Shown: piece by piece, positions 29,142 through 40,829 of the stretch
Numbering within the stretch: the first letter of the stretch is position 1
How the letters are laid out: each line of letters starts with the position of its first letter
Assembly: GCA_019119635.1 (NCBI GenBank)
Contig: DWWP01000013.1
Span: 18,058 to 82,057, forward strand
DNA from: Candidatus Dietzia intestinipullorum
GTDB lineage: Bacteria; Actinomycetota; Actinomycetes; Mycobacteriales; Mycobacteriaceae
Reading direction: 5' to 3'
DNA: 64,000 nucleotides
Program-made: the position numbers and the translations under genes
The notes under the pieces: model-generated
The model's database searches: none
Told to the model about the DNA's origin: nothing
What the model saw: the letters and a program-made list of their open reading frames with translations, nothing else

Positions 29142-30413
29142 TCACCTACGTGCGGCGCGGCACGCGGCCAGCAGCGCGCACAGGCCCACGACGTCCATCG
29201 CCGCCTCGATCTCCGCCAGCGGCGGCAGCGTGGGGGCCAGACGGATATGACGGTCGCCCGGATCCTCGCCGTACGGGTACGCCGACCCTGCGGGGGTGAG
29301 CGCCACGCCCACGTCCCCGGCCAACCGGACGGTCTCCGTGGCAGTGCCGTCGGGGACCTCGAGGTCGATGAAGTACCCGCCGTCGGGCCGGGTCCAGGTG
29401 GCCACGTCGTACTCGCCGAGTCGGCGGCTGAGTGCTGCCGCGGCGGCCTCGAACTTGGGCGCGATGACCTTCCGGTGCTCCTGCATCAGGTCCCGCACCC
29501 CGGCGGCGTCGCCGAAGAACCGGGCGTGCGCGAGCTGGTTGACCTTGTTGGGCCCGATGCTCCGGACGCTCATGTGCCCGAGGTACCAGTCCAGGTTCTC
29601 GCGCGAGGCCGAGAGGAAGGAGACCCCGGCCCCCGCGAACGTGATCTTGGACGTCGAGCACACCTGCAGGAAGCGGTTCGGATGCCCGGCCTCCTCGGCG
29701 ATCGAGTCCACGTCTGGCACCTTGGGGAAGTCCTCGGTGAGCGTGTGCACCACGTAGGCGTTGTCCCAGATGATCCGGAAGTCCGGGGCGGCCGTGGCCA
29801 TCCGCGCGAGGCGGGAGACCGTGTGGTCGGTGTAGACCGCGCCGGTCGGGTTGGAGAAGATCGGCACCGCCCACATGCCCCGGATCGACGGGTCCTCGGC
29901 GACCAGCCGCTCGACCTCGTCCATGTCCGGCCCGTCCTCACCCAGCGGCACCGGCACCATCTCGATGCCCATCGCCTGCGTGACCGCGAAGTGGCGGTCA
30001 TATCCGGGCACCGGGCACAGCCAGCGCAGCTGCGGCTCGTCCTTCCAGGGGCGCCCCGAGTCGGGCGTGCCGAAGAGCATGGCAAAGGTGAGCAGGTCGT
30101 ACATGATCGACAGGCTCGCGTTGTCCTGCGCCACCAGTCGGTCCGCGTCCACGCCCAGCAGCTCCGCGAAGATCGACCGGAGCTCCGGCAGGCCCGCGCC
30201 GCCGCCGTAGTTGCGCACGTCGGTGCCGCCGGCGAGGTGGTCGCCCTCGCCCGGCAGGGACAGCAGCCGCTCCGAGAGGTCCAGCTGTTCGGGTGCGGGC
30301 TTGCCGCGGGTGAGATCCAGGGAGAGCCCCCGGCTCGCGAGGGTCTCGTACTCGGAGGCCAGTGCAGACTCGAGTCGGTCGAGGTCGTCGGCGGCGAGAT
30401 CGGACAGCGCCAT
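29142..30413 (-). CDS. aspC: Aspartate aminotransferase (Rv3722c-like)
   Basis: PLP-dependent fold type I enzyme of 423 residues, in the MocR-like/Rv3722c branch that serves as the main aspartate aminotransferase in mycobacteria. Motifs: DLTRGKPAPEQLDLS, DVRNYGGGAGLPELR, FSNPTGAVYTDHTV, IIWDNAYVVHTL (PLP Asp/Tyr) and the PLP lysine in CSTSKITFAGAGVSFLS; RPDGGYFIDLEV and IRLAPTLP near the end carry the substrate arginine. GGAGG lies 7 nt before the ATG. It is directly preceded by the SRP RNA gene, as in mycobacteria. It supplies aspartate for the aspartate-family pathway encoded to the left. Confidence 0.9.
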   Translation of the reverse strand: MALSDLAADDLDRLESALASEYETLASRGLSLDLTRGKPAPEQLDLSERLLSLPGEGDHLAGGTDVRNYGGGAGLPELRSIFAELLGVDADRLVAQDNASLSIMYDLLTFAMLFGTPDSGRPWKDEPQLRWLCPVPGYDRHFAVTQAMGIEMVPVPLGEDGPDMDEVERLVAEDPSIRGMWAVPIFSNPTGAVYTDHTVSRLARMATAAPDFRIIWDNAYVVHTLTEDFPKVPDVDSIAEEAGHPNRFLQVCSTSKITFAGAGVSFLSASRENLDWYLGHMSVRSIGPNKVNQLAHARFFGDAAGVRDLMQEHRKVIAPKFEAAAAALSRRLGEYDVATWTRPDGGYFIDLEVPDGTATETVRLAGDVGVALTPAGSAYPYGEDPGDRHIRLAPTLPPLAEIEAAMDVVGLCALLAACRAARR

Positions 30414-30462
30414 GGTGGCCTCCGGAAGGTCGACGGCAAGAGCGGGCGCCCTGGACGTTAAG

Positions 30463-30548
30463 GGACCCCGCGCACCCGCCAGAGCCCGCTGACCCTTGCT
30501 GCCTTCCGGCCCTGGGGGAGTTCACAGGATGGACGCCGCGCGGGGTCC
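30463..30548 (-). ncRNA. ffs: Small signal recognition particle RNA (4.5S type)
   Basis: The minus strand contains the bacterial SRP core TGAACTCCCCCAGG, then GCCGGAAGGCAGCAAGGGTC, i.e. the GGAA tetraloop and the asymmetric loop bound by Ffh. Terminal strands GGACCCCGCGC and GCGCGGGGTCC pair to close the hairpin. A likely -10, TAGACT, lies 7 nt before the 5' end (30561-30556). About 86 nt. It guides membrane and secreted proteins to the translocon with Ffh/FtsY. Confidence 0.9.
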
Positions 30549-30634
30549 GCCGACGAGTCTACCGTTGCGCGCCCGGCACCCGCACCCCGCCCGTGGTTTG
30601 CCACTGATTGACCACGCTGGGTACTCTCTCCTAC

Positions 30635-30719
30635 GGAGGATTCGCCTAGTGGCCTATGGCGCTCGCCTGGAACGCGGGTTGGGTTAACGCCCTCAGGGGT
30701 TCAAATCCCCTATCCTCCG
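30635..30719 (+). tRNA. tRNA-Ser (anticodon GGA)
   Basis: Acceptor GGAGGAT pairs with ATCCTCC; D-arm region CGCCTAGTGGCCTATGGCG; anticodon stem CTCGC/GCGGG with loop CTGGAAC (GGA); long class II variable arm; T-loop GGGGTTCAAATCCCC. Eighty-five nt, discriminator G. CCA is not encoded. Confidence 0.93.
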
Positions 30720-30724
30720 CCGCC

Positions 30725-30759
30725 GACGCGGCCCGGAGCTCTCGAGCCCGGGCCGCGTC
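30725..30759 (+). terminator. Terminator after tRNA-Ser(GGA)
   Basis: Perfect 12-bp stem GACGCGGCCCGG / CCGGGCCGCGTC around an 11-nt loop, starting 5 nt after the tRNA. Confidence 0.75.
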
Positions 30760-30814
30760 GCTCATTTACGCGGCTCCGCCGGGGCGCCCCCGCCCGATGG
30801 GTACCCTCGCGACT

Positions 30815-31237
30815 GTGACGCAGCGCACCCACCACACCGAGACCGCCGGCCCGACCGTCGCACTCCACGTGCTGGTCTACAGCAGCGACGCCGCCACCCG
30901 CGCCCGCGTCATCTCCGCGCTCGGCACCCGGCCGCACCCGGACCTCCCGCAGCTGCACTACACGGAGGTGGCGACGGCGGCGGTGGTCCTCGAGCACATG
31001 GACGCCGGCGGAGTGGACCTGGCGATCCTCGACGGCGAGGCGGCACCCACCGGCGGACTCGGCCTGGCCAAGCAGCTACGAGACGAGCTGGACGCCTGCC
31101 CGCCCCTGCTCGCGCTCACCGGCAGGCCCGACGACAGGTGGCTGGCCGACTGGTCGCGAGCCGATGCGGCGGTGCCCCATCCTCTCGACCCGTTCCGCCT
31201 CCGCGAGGCGGTCACCGTACTCCTCGCACGCGACTGA
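30815..31237 (+). CDS. Receiver-domain-like protein upstream of nuo (Rv3143-like)
   Basis: 140 residues covering a single response-regulator receiver fold with no output domain. LHVLVYSSDAATRARVISAL begins the fold, LAILDGEAAP carries the would-be phosphorylated Asp, LLALTGRPDD the Thr/Ser, and the conserved Lys position reads VPHPLDPF, so the lysine is missing. It may therefore act without classical phosphorylation. GTG 30815 is preferred over ATG 30797 because TACCCT lies 7 nt ahead. The same type of gene stands just before nuo in mycobacteria, suggesting a link to NADH dehydrogenase, but its role is unknown. Confidence 0.8.
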   Translation: MTQRTHHTETAGPTVALHVLVYSSDAATRARVISALGTRPHPDLPQLHYTEVATAAVVLEHMDAGGVDLAILDGEAAPTGGLGLAKQLRDELDACPPLLALTGRPDDRWLADWSRADAAVPHPLDPFRLREAVTVLLARD

Positions 31238-31284
31238 CGTGGCCAGACGCCGACTCCGGCAAGTCCCGACACATGTCGTCTCCA

Positions 31285-31300
31285 TGTGAGTAGAGTCACA
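31285..31300. promoter_or_regulatory. CRP/GlxR-like binding site upstream of nuoA
   Basis: TGTGAGTAGAGTCACA: two perfect half-sites TGTGA and TCACA with a 6-bp spacer, 140 bp before nuoA. It fits the cAMP receptor protein consensus used by CRP/GlxR regulators in this order. The rest of the 203-bp gap has no gene. Regulation of nuo by cAMP is inference. Confidence 0.6.
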
Positions 31301-31440
31301 GTCGTGGGGCAGATGTGATCTGGCCCACGCCGGATCCGCCCCGGGCGTGACCCACATTCCACGGCCGGCGGATCCCGAGCGGTTGCAGGAGAAGTGTGCC
31401 CACAGGCGCCTTCCCACGGGAGCGCGAGGAGTGACGTGCC

Positions 31441-31800
31441 ATGAACGAGTACATACCGATTCTCGTCCTCGGCGCCATCGCCGTCGCCTTCGCCGTCTTC
31501 TCCTCGTTCGTCTCCTCGCTGGCCGGCCCAGGCAGGTTCAACCGGTCCAAGCTCGCGTCGTACGAGTGCGGCATCGACCCCACCCCGCAGCCGGTCGGCG
31601 GCGGGCGGTTCCCGGTGAAGTTCTATCTCACGGCGATGCTCTTCATCATCTTCGGCATCGAGATCCTCTTCCTGTACCCGTGGGCGGTCCACTTCGACGA
31701 ACTCGGCCTGTTCGGGTTCGCCGCGATGGTCCTGTTCATCGTCAACGTCTCCGTCGCCTACGCCTACGAGTGGCGCCGCGGCGGACTGAGCTGGGACTGA
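31441..31800 (+). CDS. nuoA: NADH dehydrogenase I subunit A
   Basis: Membrane subunit of complex I, 119 residues, three helices ([62 protein letters not shown]). The conserved loop [12 protein letters not shown] contains the quinone-channel cysteine. GAGGAG lies 10 nt before the ATG. First gene of a 14-gene operon (nuoA-N) in the standard order; all following genes are tightly packed, so one transcript is expected. Confidence 0.97.
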   Translation: MNEYIPILVLGAIAVAFAVFSSFVSSLAGPGRFNRSKLASYECGIDPTPQPVGGGRFPVKFYLTAMLFIIFGIEILFLYPWAVHFDELGLFGFAAMVLFIVNVSVAYAYEWRRGGLSWD

Positions 31801-31817
31801 CCGGAGGAGGCACCGCC

Positions 31818-32368
<551 letters not shown>

Positions 32369-32372
<4 letters not shown>

Positions 32373-33109
32373 CGGACCGCACCCCCGAGAACCCGGACGA
32401 CCGCTCCCCACAGAGCCCCGACCACGCAGACCGCACCGGGTCGGGCCCCGAGGTCGTCGGCGTCCGCCGCGGGATGTTCGGCGTCCACGGCTCGGGGGAC
32501 ACCTCCGGCTACGGCGGCCTCGTCCGCCCCGTCGAGATGCCGGGCGGGTCACCGCCGCCACCCGGGAGCGACGACGACGAGGTGATCGCCGCGCTCACCG
32601 CCGCCCTGGCCGGGCGGGACGGTCCGGACTTCGACGAGGCGATCGAGCAGACCGTGGTGCACGCGGGCCGGCTCACGCTGCACGTGCGCCGGGAGCACCT
32701 GCCGGCGGTGGCGCTGGCGTTGCGGGACGACGAGGCGCTCCGGTACGAGATGTCGCTCGGGGCGAGCGGCGTGCACTACCCCGACTCCCCGGGCCGCGAG
32801 CTGCACGTGGTGTATCCGCTGCAGTCCATCACGCACAACCGACGCCTGCTGCTGGAGACGTCGACGCCCGACTCGGACCGCCACGTCCCGTCCCTGACCC
32901 GGGTGTACCCGACCACGGACTGGCACGAGCGGGAGACCTACGACTTCTTCGGCGTACTCTTCGACGGCCACCCCTCGCTCACCCGGATCGAGATGCCGGA
33001 CGACTGGGAGGGACACCCGCAGCGCAAGGACTACCCGCTCGGCGGCATCCCGGTCCAGTACAAGGGCGCGACGGTCCCGCCGCCCGACCAGCGGAGGGCG
33101 TACTCCTGA
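32369..33109 (+). CDS. nuoC: NADH dehydrogenase I subunit C
   Basis: 246 residues, a peripheral-arm subunit without cofactors. The family core starts near residue 95 and ends with [26 protein letters not shown], then [19 protein letters not shown]. The first 70 residues are a polar, acidic extension ([17 protein letters not shown]...), typical in actinobacteria. Shares one base with the nuoD start. Confidence 0.96.
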
Positions 33110-34410
33110 TGACCGCCCGCGCCGACGACACCGTCCTCACCGCCACCGGGCGGGACTGGGACGCGATCAGTGACGCCGTCCGCAACGCGGACGACGACCG
33201 GATCGTCGTGAACATGGGTCCGCAACACCCGTCGACCCACGGGGTGCTGCGCCTCGTGCTCGAGATCGAGGGCGAGACCGTCACCGAGGCCCGCTGCGGC
33301 ATCGGCTACCTCCACACCGGGATCGAGAAGAACCTCGAGCACCGCTACTGGACCCAGGGCGTCACCTTTGTCACGCGCATGGACTACCTCGCGCCGATGT
33401 ACAACGAGGTCGCCTACTGCCTCGGGGTGGAGCAGCTGCTGGGGATCACCGAGCAGGTGCCGGAGCGGGCGTCGGTCATCCGCGTGATGCTCATGGAGCT
33501 CAACCGGATCTCCTCGCACATGGTGGCGCTCGGCACGGCGGCGCTGGAGCTCGGCAGCACCACGGGCATGATCTTCGGGTTCCGCGAGCGCGAGCAGGTG
33601 CTGGACGTGTTCGAGTCCGTCACCGGGCTGCGCATGAACCACGCCTACATCCGGCCGGGCGGGGTGGTGCAGGACCTGCCGGACGAGGCTGTCGGCAAGG
33701 TCCGGGACCTGCTCGGGCTCATGCCGGGCCGCATCCGCGAGATGGAACTGCTGTTGCGCGAGAACCCCATCTGGCGGGGGCGTCTGGAGGGCGTCGGCAA
33801 CCTGGGCCTCACCGGCTGCATGGCGCTCGGCGTCACCGGCCCGGTGCTGCGGGCCACCGGGCTCCCCCACGACGTGCGTCGGTCGGACCCGTACTGCGGC
33901 TACGAGGGCTACGAGTTCGAGGTGTGCACCCGCACGGGCGCGGACTGCTACGACCGCTTCCTCATCCGCGTGGACGAGATGAAGGAGTCGCTCAAGATCG
34001 TCGAGCAGTGCCTGGACAAACTCGAGCCGGGCCCGGTGATGGTCGACGACCCCAAGATCGCCTGGCCGGCCCAGCTCAAGGTGGGCCCCGACGGGCTCGG
34101 CAACTCCACCGAGCACATCCGCCAGATCATGGACAGCTCCATGGAGGACCTGATCCACCACTTCAAGCTGGTCACCGAGGGCTTCGCCGTCCCGCCGGGG
34201 CAGGTCTACGTGCCGGTCGAGTCCCCGCGCGGGGAGCTCGGCGTGCACATGGTCTCCGACGGCGGCACCAGGCCGTACCGGGTCCACTACCGGGACCCGT
34301 CCTTCACCAACCTGCAGGCGGTGGCCGCGATGTGCGAGGGCGGCATGGTCGCCGACGTGATCGCCTCCCTCGCCAGCATCGACCCCGTGATGGGAGGTGT
34401 GGACCGATGA
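33109..34410 (+). CDS. nuoD: NADH dehydrogenase I subunit D
   Basis: 433 residues, related to [NiFe] hydrogenase large subunits; forms the quinone site with Nuo[19 protein letters not shown] carries the quinone-site histidine, [17 protein letters not shown] follows, and [16 protein letters not shown] near the C-terminus is conserved. Start ATG overlaps the nuoC stop (TGATG); the end overlaps nuoE by 4 bp. Confidence 0.97.
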   Translation: MTARADDTVLTATGRDWDAISDAVRNADDDRIVVNMGPQHPSTHGVLRLVLEIEGETVTEARCGIGYLHTGIEKNLEHRYWTQGVTFVTRMDYLAPMYNEVAYCLGVEQLLGITEQVPERASVIRVMLMELNRISSHMVALGTAALELGSTTGMIFGFREREQVLDVFESVTGLRMNHAYIRPGGVVQDLPDEAVGKVRDLLGLMPGRIREMELLLRENPIWRGRLEGVGNLGLTGCMALGVTGPVLRATGLPHDVRRSDPYCGYEGYEFEVCTRTGADCYDRFLIRVDEMKESLKIVEQCLDKLEPGPVMVDDPKIAWPAQLKVGPDGLGNSTEHIRQIMDSSMEDLIHHFKLVTEGFAVPPGQVYVPVESPRGELGVHMVSDGGTRPYRVHYRDPSFTNLQAVAAMCEGGMVADVIASLASIDPVMGGVDR

Positions 34411-35183
34411 GCGGGTCCGAGCCGGTGTTCCTGGAGTTCGGGCAGCTGCCCGACGAGCCGGGCGCGATCGTGCGCCCCGGCGCCCGCGAGAGCTACCCGG
34501 ACGACGTCCTCGAGCGGCTCCACGCGGACGCGGACCGGATCGTCGCCCGCTATCCCGAGTCCCGGTCCGCGCTGCTGCCCATGCTGCACCTGGTGCAGGC
34601 CGAGGACGGTCACATCACGCCCGCCGGCGTCGAGTTCTGCGCCGACGTACTGGGGCTGCGCCCGGCGGAGGTGATGGGGGTGGCCACGTTCTACTCCATG
34701 TACCGCCGCACGCCGACCGGCGACTACCTGGTGGGCGTGTGCACCAACACCCTGTGCGCGGTGATGGGCGGCGACGAGATCTACGCGCGGCTCCTCGACC
34801 ACCTGGGGCTCGACGGCCCGGGCACGACCGACGACGGCACGGTGACGGTCCAGAACATCGAGTGCAACGCGGCCTGCGACTACGCCCCCGTGCTGATGAT
34901 CAACTGGGAGTTCTTCGACGACCAGACCCCGGAATCCGCGCTGCGGGCGGTCGACGACCTGCGGGCCGGCCGGGGCGCGACGCCCACGCGCGGGGCGCCG
35001 CTGTGCACGTTCCGTCAGACCTCCCGGATCCTCGCCGGCTTCCCCGACACCCGGCCGGGGGCCAACGACTCCCCCGTCGGCGGGGCCACGCTGGCCGGTC
35101 TGCGCACCGCCCGGGCGCAGGGGATGCGCGCACCCGAGCCGGAAGCCGGATCCCGGCCCGACCTCGGGGAAGGGCGGGACTGA
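34407..35183 (+). CDS. nuoE: NADH dehydrogenase I subunit E
   Basis: 258 residues, thioredoxin-fold [2Fe-2S] subunit of the NADH-input module. Cluster ligands: [14 protein letters not shown] and [11 protein letters not shown]. The N-terminal helical domain contains [19 protein letters not shown]. The C-terminal 75 residues ([20 protein letters not shown] onward) exceed the minimal family and are polar. One base separates it from nuoF. Confidence 0.96.
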   Translation: MSGSEPVFLEFGQLPDEPGAIVRPGARESYPDDVLERLHADADRIVARYPESRSALLPMLHLVQAEDGHITPAGVEFCADVLGLRPAEVMGVATFYSMYRRTPTGDYLVGVCTNTLCAVMGGDEIYARLLDHLGLDGPGTTDDGTVTVQNIECNAACDYAPVLMINWEFFDDQTPESALRAVDDLRAGRGATPTRGAPLCTFRQTSRILAGFPDTRPGANDSPVGGATLAGLRTARAQGMRAPEPEAGSRPDLGEGRD

Positions 35184-35184
35184 C

Positions 35185-36564
35185 ATGACACTGACCCCCT
35201 ACCTCAGCCGCTACTGGGACGATCCCGAGAGCTGGACGTTGGCGACCTACCTGGCCAATGACGGCTACCAGGGGCTGCAGGCCGCGCTGCAGCAGGAACC
35301 GGACCAGGTGATCTCGACGGTCCTCGACGCCGGGCTCCGCGGTCGCGGCGGCGCCGGCTTCCCCACCGGCCGCAAGTGGGGCTTCATCCCACAGCAGCCC
35401 ACCGGGGCCCCCGTCGACCCGGACGAGCCGGACGCCCACGCCGAGCCCGCGGCCAAGCCCCACTACCTGGTGGTCAACGCCGACGAGTCCGAGCCGGGCA
35501 CCTGCAAGGACATCCCGCTCATGCTGGCCACGCCGCATGTGCTGATCGAGGGCGTGGCCATCGCGGCGTACGCGATCCGGGCCTCGCACGCGTTCATCTA
35601 CCTGCGCGGCGAGGTGGTGCCGGTGCTGCGGCGCCTGCAGCAGGCGGTGGCCGAGGCGTACGAGGCCGGGTATCTGGGACGCGACGTCCTGGGCAGCGGG
35701 TTCGATCTGGACCTGGTGGTGCACGCGGGGGCCGGCGCCTACATCTGCGGTGAGGAGACGGCGCTGCTCGACTCGCTCGAGGGACGCCGCGGTCAGCCCC
35801 GGCTGCGCCCGCCGTTCCCCGCCGTCGCGGGCCTCTACGCCTGTCCCACGGTGGTCAACAACGTCGAATCCCTGGCGAGCGTGCCGTCGATCCTGCAGCA
35901 CGGCCCCGACTGGTTCCGGTCGATGGGCTCGGAGAAATCCCCCGGCTACACGCTGTACTCACTGTCCGGTCACGTCACCCGGCCCGGGCAGTACGAGGCG
36001 CCCCTGGGAGTCACGCTCAGGGAGCTGCTCGACCTGGCCGGCGGCATCCGCGAGGGGCACACGCTCAAATTCTGGACCCCGGGAGGCTCGTCGACGCCGC
36101 TGCTCACCGACGCCCAGCTGGACATGCCGCTGGACTACGAGGGCTGCGCGGCCGAGGGCACCATGCTCGGCACCAAGGCGTTGCAGATCTTCGACGACAC
36201 CACGTGCGTGGTCCGCGCGGTGCTGCGGTGGTCGGAGTTCTACGCCCACGAGTCCTGCGGCAAGTGCACCCCGTGCCGCGAGGGCACCTACTGGCTGGAG
36301 CGGGTCATGCGCGGCCTGGAGGAGGGCACCGCCACGGAGGACGACCTCGAGCTGCTGCTCGACATCTCGGACAACGTCGTGGGCAAGTCGTTCTGCGCGC
36401 TCGGCGACGCGGCGGCCGCACCGATCGTCTCGTCCATCCGTCTGTTCCGCGACGAGTACCTGGCCCACGTCCCGGACGGCTGCCCGTTCGACCACTGCCG
36501 GGCCACGGTGTTCGCAGGCGCCCGCTCCGGCGCCGCGTCGGACAGCGAGGAGGTGGCACGATGA
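35185..36564 (+). CDS. nuoF: NADH dehydrogenase I subunit F
   Basis: 459 residues; binds NADH and FMN and the N3 [4Fe-4S] cluster. FMN/NADH loop [17 protein letters not shown], then [31 protein letters not shown], and the cluster motif [12 protein letters not shown] with a fourth cysteine in [12 protein letters not shown]. Overlaps nuoG by 4 bp. Confidence 0.97.
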   Translation: MTLTPYLSRYWDDPESWTLATYLANDGYQGLQAALQQEPDQVISTVLDAGLRGRGGAGFPTGRKWGFIPQQPTGAPVDPDEPDAHAEPAAKPHYLVVNADESEPGTCKDIPLMLATPHVLIEGVAIAAYAIRASHAFIYLRGEVVPVLRRLQQAVAEAYEAGYLGRDVLGSGFDLDLVVHAGAGAYICGEETALLDSLEGRRGQPRLRPPFPAVAGLYACPTVVNNVESLASVPSILQHGPDWFRSMGSEKSPGYTLYSLSGHVTRPGQYEAPLGVTLRELLDLAGGIREGHTLKFWTPGGSSTPLLTDAQLDMPLDYEGCAAEGTMLGTKALQIFDDTTCVVRAVLRWSEFYAHESCGKCTPCREGTYWLERVMRGLEEGTATEDDLELLLDISDNVVGKSFCALGDAAAAPIVSSIRLFRDEYLAHVPDGCPFDHCRATVFAGARSGAASDSEEVAR

Positions 36565-39005
36565 CCGGCATCGACCCGGGTCAGCGCGAGGACCTGGTCA
36601 CCCTGACGATCGACGGCCGCGAGGTCTCCGTCCCCGAGGGCACGCTCGTCATCCGCGCGGCCGAGCAGACCGGCGTGGAGATCCCCCGCTTCTGCGATCA
36701 CCCCCTGCTCGAGCCCGTGGGCGCGTGCCGCCAGTGCATCGTCGAGGTCGAGGGCGCCCCCAAGCCCGTCACCTCGTGCACCACCCCCGTCGCGCCCGGC
36801 ATGGTGGTGCGCACCCAGGAGTCCTCCCCGGTGGCCGACAAGGCCCAGCAAGGGGTGATGGAACTCCTCCTCATCAACCACCCGCTCGACTGCCCGGTCT
36901 GCGACAAGGGCGGCGAGTGCCCGCTGCAGAACCAGGCCCTGGCGAGCGGTCACGCGCGGTCGCGGTTCACCGAGGTCAAGCGCACCTACCCCAAGCCGAT
37001 CGCCCTGTCCTCGCAGGTACTGCTCGACCGTGAGCGCTGCGTCCTGTGCGCGCGGTGCACGCGGTTCACCGAGCAGATCGCCGGCGACGAGTTCATCGAC
37101 CTCATGGAGCGCGGCGCACTGCAGCAGGTGGGCGTCTACGGCAACGAGCCGCTGGAGTCGTACTTCTCCGGCAACACTGTCCAGATCTGCCCCGTGGGCG
37201 CGCTCACCGGGACCGCGTACCGGTTCCGGGCCCGCCCGTTCGGGCTCGTCTCGAGCCCGTCGGTGTGCGAGCACTGCTCCAGCGGCTGCGCGCAGCGCAC
37301 CGACCACCGGCGGGGAAAGGTGCTGCGGCGGCTGGCCGGGGACGACCCCGAGGTCAACGAGGAGTGGAACTGCGACAAGGGCCGCTGGGCGTTCACCTAC
37401 GCCACCGAGCGCGACCGGCTGACCACGCCGATGATCCGGGGCGAGGGCGGCGGACTCGTGCCGGCCCCGTGGCCCACCGCGCTCGCCGCGGCGGCCGGGG
37501 GGCTGGCCGCCGCCCGCGGCCGCGCCGGGGTCCTGGCCGGGGGGCGGCTGACCCGGGAGGACGCCTACGCGTACGCCAGGTTCGCGCGCACCGTCCTGGG
37601 CACCAACGACGTGGACTTCCGGGCCCGCCCGCACTCCCGGGAGGAGGCCGAGTTCCTGGCCGCCCGCGTCGCCGGCCGCGACGGGGTGACCTACGCGGAC
37701 CTCGAGACGGCGCCGGTGGTGCTGCTCGTGGGGTTCGATCCCGAGGAGGAGTCCCCGATCGTCTTCCTCCGGCTGCGCCGGGCCGCCCGCGACCTCGGCG
37801 TCCGGGTGGTCTCGGTGACCCCGTTCGCCTCGCCCGCCGTGGTCAAGACCGGCGGCGAGTGGCTCCCCACGGTCCCCGGCGACGAGCCGCGGGTCCTCGA
37901 CGCGCTGGCCGCCGGGGACGCGCCGGGCGCCGGCGGCGCCGCGGGCGAGATCGCGACGCTGCTGCGCTCCCCCGGCGCGGTGGTGCTCGTGGGCGAGCGC
38001 CTCGGCGGGATCCCGGGCGGCCTGCCCTCCGCGGCGGCGCTCTCCGACGCGACCGGCGCGCGGCTGGCGTGGGTCCCCCGCCGTGCGGGCGAGCGGGGTG
38101 CCGTCGAGGCGGGCTGCCTGCCCGGCCTGCTCCCCGGCGGCCGACCGGTCACCGACGCCGACGCCCGCCGCGCGCTGGCCGACCTGTGGCGCTCGGAGGA
38201 GCCGCCCGCCGCCCCCGGCCGCGACACCGAGGAGATCCTCTGCGCGGCCGCCACGGGCGAGATCGGCGCGCTGCTGGTGGCCGGGGTCGAGGCCGCCGAC
38301 CTGCCCGACCCGGAGGCCGCGCTCGCCGCGGTCGACTCCGCCGGGTTCGTGGTGAGCCTCGAGCTGCGCCGCAGTGAGATCACCGACCGCGCCGACGTCG
38401 TCCTGCCCATCGCCCCCGTCGCCGAGAAGGCCGGCACGTTCCTCACCTGGGAGGGCCGCGAGCGCCCCTTCGACGCCGCGCTCACCGGCACCGACGCCAT
38501 GCCCGACCTGCGAGTACTCAACGCGCTCGCCGAGGAGACCGGTGCGTGGTTCGGCCTGCCGGACGTGGAATCCGCGCGCCGCGAGTTCGCGCTGGTCACC
38601 GAGCGCGCGGGCGCGGCCACGACCCCGCCCCGGGCGACGACGACGAGCCCGGCCCGCTCCGGCCACGCCGCCGACCCGTCGGCCGGCGAGGCGGTCCTGG
38701 GCACCTGGCGGATGTTGCTGGACAGCGGGCGGATGCAGGACGGCGAACCGCACCTGGCCGGGACCGCCCGCGCCCCCGTGGCGCGGCTCTCGTCCGCCAC
38801 CGCGCAGGAGATCGGCGTGGCCGAGGGCGAGCCGGTGACCGTCTCGACCGACCGGGGCGCGATCACGCTCCCCTGCGCCGTGACCGACATGCCCGACCGG
38901 GTGGTGTGGCTGCCGCAGAACTCGCCCGGCTCCGCGGTGGGCGCCACCCTCGCGACGGGGGCCGGGGCGATCGTCCGGCTCGCACGAGGAGCGCAGACGT
39001 CATGA
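36561..39005 (+). CDS. nuoG: NADH dehydrogenase I subunit G
   Basis: 814 residues, the largest peripheral subunit. N-terminal [2Fe-2S] ferredoxin domain ([18 protein letters not shown]), His-ligated cluster region ([18 protein letters not shown]), [4Fe-4S] cysteines in [12 protein letters not shown], and a molybdopterin-oxidoreductase-like domain that keeps [14 protein letters not shown] and NCDKGRWAF, i.e. the optional N7 cluster. The C-terminal half is Ala/Gly-rich and variable. It overlaps nuoF and nuoH by 4 bp. Confidence 0.96.
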   Translation: MTGIDPGQREDLVTLTIDGREVSVPEGTLVIRAAEQTGVEIPRFCDHPLLEPVGACRQCIVEVEGAPKPVTSCTTPVAPGMVVRTQESSPVADKAQQGVMELLLINHPLDCPVCDKGGECPLQNQALASGHARSRFTEVKRTYPKPIALSSQVLLDRERCVLCARCTRFTEQIAGDEFIDLMERGALQQVGVYGNEPLESYFSGNTVQICPVGALTGTAYRFRARPFGLVSSPSVCEHCSSGCAQRTDHRRGKVLRRLAGDDPEVNEEWNCDKGRWAFTYATERDRLTTPMIRGEGGGLVPAPWPTALAAAAGGLAAARGRAGVLAGGRLTREDAYAYARFARTVLGTNDVDFRARPHSREEAEFLAARVAGRDGVTYADLETAPVVLLVGFDPEEESPIVFLRLRRAARDLGVRVVSVTPFASPAVVKTGGEWLPTVPGDEPRVLDALAAGDAPGAGGAAGEIATLLRSPGAVVLVGERLGGIPGGLPSAAALSDATGARLAWVPRRAGERGAVEAGCLPGLLPGGRPVTDADARRALADLWRSEEPPAAPGRDTEEILCAAATGEIGALLVAGVEAADLPDPEAALAAVDSAGFVVSLELRRSEITDRADVVLPIAPVAEKAGTFLTWEGRERPFDAALTGTDAMPDLRVLNALAEETGAWFGLPDVESARREFALVTERAGAATTPPRATTTSPARSGHAADPSAGEAVLGTWRMLLDSGRMQDGEPHLAGTARAPVARLSSATAQEIGVAEGEPVTVSTDRGAITLPCAVTDMPDRVVWLPQNSPGSAVGATLATGAGAIVRLARGAQTS

Positions 39006-40294
39006 GCACACCCGCCGCCGACCTCGTCGTCGTCACCCTGGCAGCCCCCGACCATGCCGGACTCGCCGCCTTCGGCACCGACCCGTGGTGGTTGGTCGTG
39101 GGCAAGGCCGTCGCCGTGTTCGCGTTCCTCGTGCTGACCGTCCTGGCCGCCATCTACCTCGAACGCAAGATTCTCGCCTGGATGCAGATGCGGATCGGCC
39201 CCAACCGCGTGGGGCCGATGGGCATGCTGCAGAGCCTGGCCGACGGGGTGAAGATCGCGCTCAAGGAGGGGTTCATCCCCTCCGGCGTGGACAAGCCCGT
39301 CTTCATGCTCGCGCCCGTGATCGCGGTGATCCCCGCGTTCATGGCGTTCGCGGTGATCCCGTTCGGCCCCGAGGTCTCGGTGCTCGGGCACCACACGCCG
39401 CTACAGCTGACGGACCTGCACGTGGGCGTGCTGTACATCCTCGCCGTGACCTCGGTGGGCGTGTACGGGATCGTCCTGGCCGGCTGGTCCTCGGCGTCGA
39501 CGTACCCGCTGCTCGGCGGGCTGCGCTCCACAGCGCAGGTGATCAGCTACGAGATCGCCATGGCCCTGTCGTTCGTGGGGGTGTTCCTGTTCGCCGGCAC
39601 CATGTCCACCTCCGGGATCGTGGCCGCGCAGAGCTCCACCTGGTTCGTGTTCCTGCTGTTGCCGTCGTTCGTCATCTACGTCATCTCCATGGTCGGCGAG
39701 ACCAACCGCGCGCCCTTCGACCTGCCCGAGGCCGAGGGCGAACTCGTGGGCGGGTTCCACACCGAGTACACCTCGCTGCGCTTCGCCATGTTCATGCTCG
39801 CCGAGTACGTCAACATGACCACCGTGTCCGCGCTCGCGGCCACCCTGTTCCTCGGCGGCTGGCAGGCGCCCCTGCCGTTCTCGCTGATCGGTGGCGCGGA
39901 CTCCGGCTGGTGGGCGCTGCTGTGGTTCGTGATCAAGGTGTGGGGCTTCCTGTTCCTGTTCATCTGGCTCCGCGCCACGCTGCCGCGGCTGCGCTACGAC
40001 CAGTTCATGGCGTTCGGCTGGAAGGTCCTCATCCCCGTCTCGCTGGCCTGGGTGGTCACGATCGCCGGGGCCCGCGCCCTGGACAACGCCGGGCACGGCG
40101 TCCTCGCCCCGGTGCTGGTGCTGGTCGGCGTCCTCCTGGGCGCGGCGACGGTCGCCGGCTACCTGGTCCGCGCGCGCCGCGGCCGGGACGCCACCGCCGC
40201 GTCCGAATTGCCCGCGTTCGACGCGCTGGCCGGGGGCTTCCCCGTCCCGCCACTGCCCCACCAACGGACCACCGAGGAGGCCGGCCGTGCCTAG
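39002..40294 (+). CDS. nuoH: NADH dehydrogenase I subunit H
   Basis: 430 residues, eight or more helices; joins the membrane and peripheral arms and forms the quinone entrance. Conserved loops: [51 protein letters not shown] and [17 protein letters not shown] overlaps the nuoG stop. The last 8 bp overlap the nuoI start. Confidence 0.97.
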   Translation: MSTPAADLVVVTLAAPDHAGLAAFGTDPWWLVVGKAVAVFAFLVLTVLAAIYLERKILAWMQMRIGPNRVGPMGMLQSLADGVKIALKEGFIPSGVDKPVFMLAPVIAVIPAFMAFAVIPFGPEVSVLGHHTPLQLTDLHVGVLYILAVTSVGVYGIVLAGWSSASTYPLLGGLRSTAQVISYEIAMALSFVGVFLFAGTMSTSGIVAAQSSTWFVFLLLPSFVIYVISMVGETNRAPFDLPEAEGELVGGFHTEYTSLRFAMFMLAEYVNMTTVSALAATLFLGGWQAPLPFSLIGGADSGWWALLWFVIKVWGFLFLFIWLRATLPRLRYDQFMAFGWKVLIPVSLAWVVTIAGARALDNAGHGVLAPVLVLVGVLLGAATVAGYLVRARRGRDATAASELPAFDALAGGFPVPPLPHQRTTEEAGRA

Positions 40295-40829
40295 GGTTCC
40301 CAAGTTCCTCGAACCGATCGCCGGGTTCGGCGTGACCTTCCTGACCATGTTCCGGAAGGCCAACACCGAGCAGTACCCGGAGGAGAAGGTGCCCACCGCG
40401 CCCCGCTTCCACGGCCGGCACCAGCTCAACCGTTACGCGGACGGGCTCGAGAAATGCATCGGCTGCGAACTGTGCGCGTGGGCGTGCCCGGCGGACGCGA
40501 TCTACGTGGAGGGCGCCGACAACACCGAGGAGGAGCGCTACTCGCCAGGCGAACGCTACGGGGCCGTCTACCAGATCAACTACCTGCGCTGCATCGGCTG
40601 CGGACTGTGCGTGGAGGCCTGCCCGACGCGGGCGCTGACCATGACGAACGACTACGAGATGGTCGACGACACCCGGGCGGGGCTCATCTACGAGAAGCAC
40701 GATCTCCTCGCGCCGATGCTCGCCGGGATGGCCCCCGCCCCGCACGACCTCTACCCCGGGGCCACGGAGGCCGACTACTACCGCGGCGACATCCTCGGCT
40801 CCGCGCCCGAGCAGCACGAGGCCCGATGA
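40287..40829 (+). CDS. nuoI: NADH dehydrogenase I subunit I
   Basis: 180 residues, ferredoxin-like subunit with two [4Fe-4S] clusters (N6a/N6b): [20 protein letters not shown] and [19 protein letters not shown] start with GAGGAGG upstream, overlapping the nuoH end by 8 bp. The C-terminal tail after [16 protein letters not shown] is acidic and typical of actinobacteria. Overlaps nuoJ by 4 bp. Confidence 0.97.
   Translation: MPRVPKFLEPIAGFGVTFLTMFRKANTEQYPEEKVPTAPRFHGRHQLNRYADGLEKCIGCELCAWACPADAIYVEGADNTEEERYSPGERYGAVYQINYLRCIGCGLCVEACPTRALTMTNDYEMVDDTRAGLIYEKHDLLAPMLAGMAPAPHDLYPGATEADYYRGDILGSAPEQHEAR

Noticed and set aside
30635..30719. tRNA-Ser as an integration site for a mobile island
   Set aside because: No integrase gene and no duplicate of the tRNA 3' end nearby; both sides are conserved backbone (aspC, SRP RNA, nuo). 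The same holds for tRNA-Ser(CGA) at 51827.
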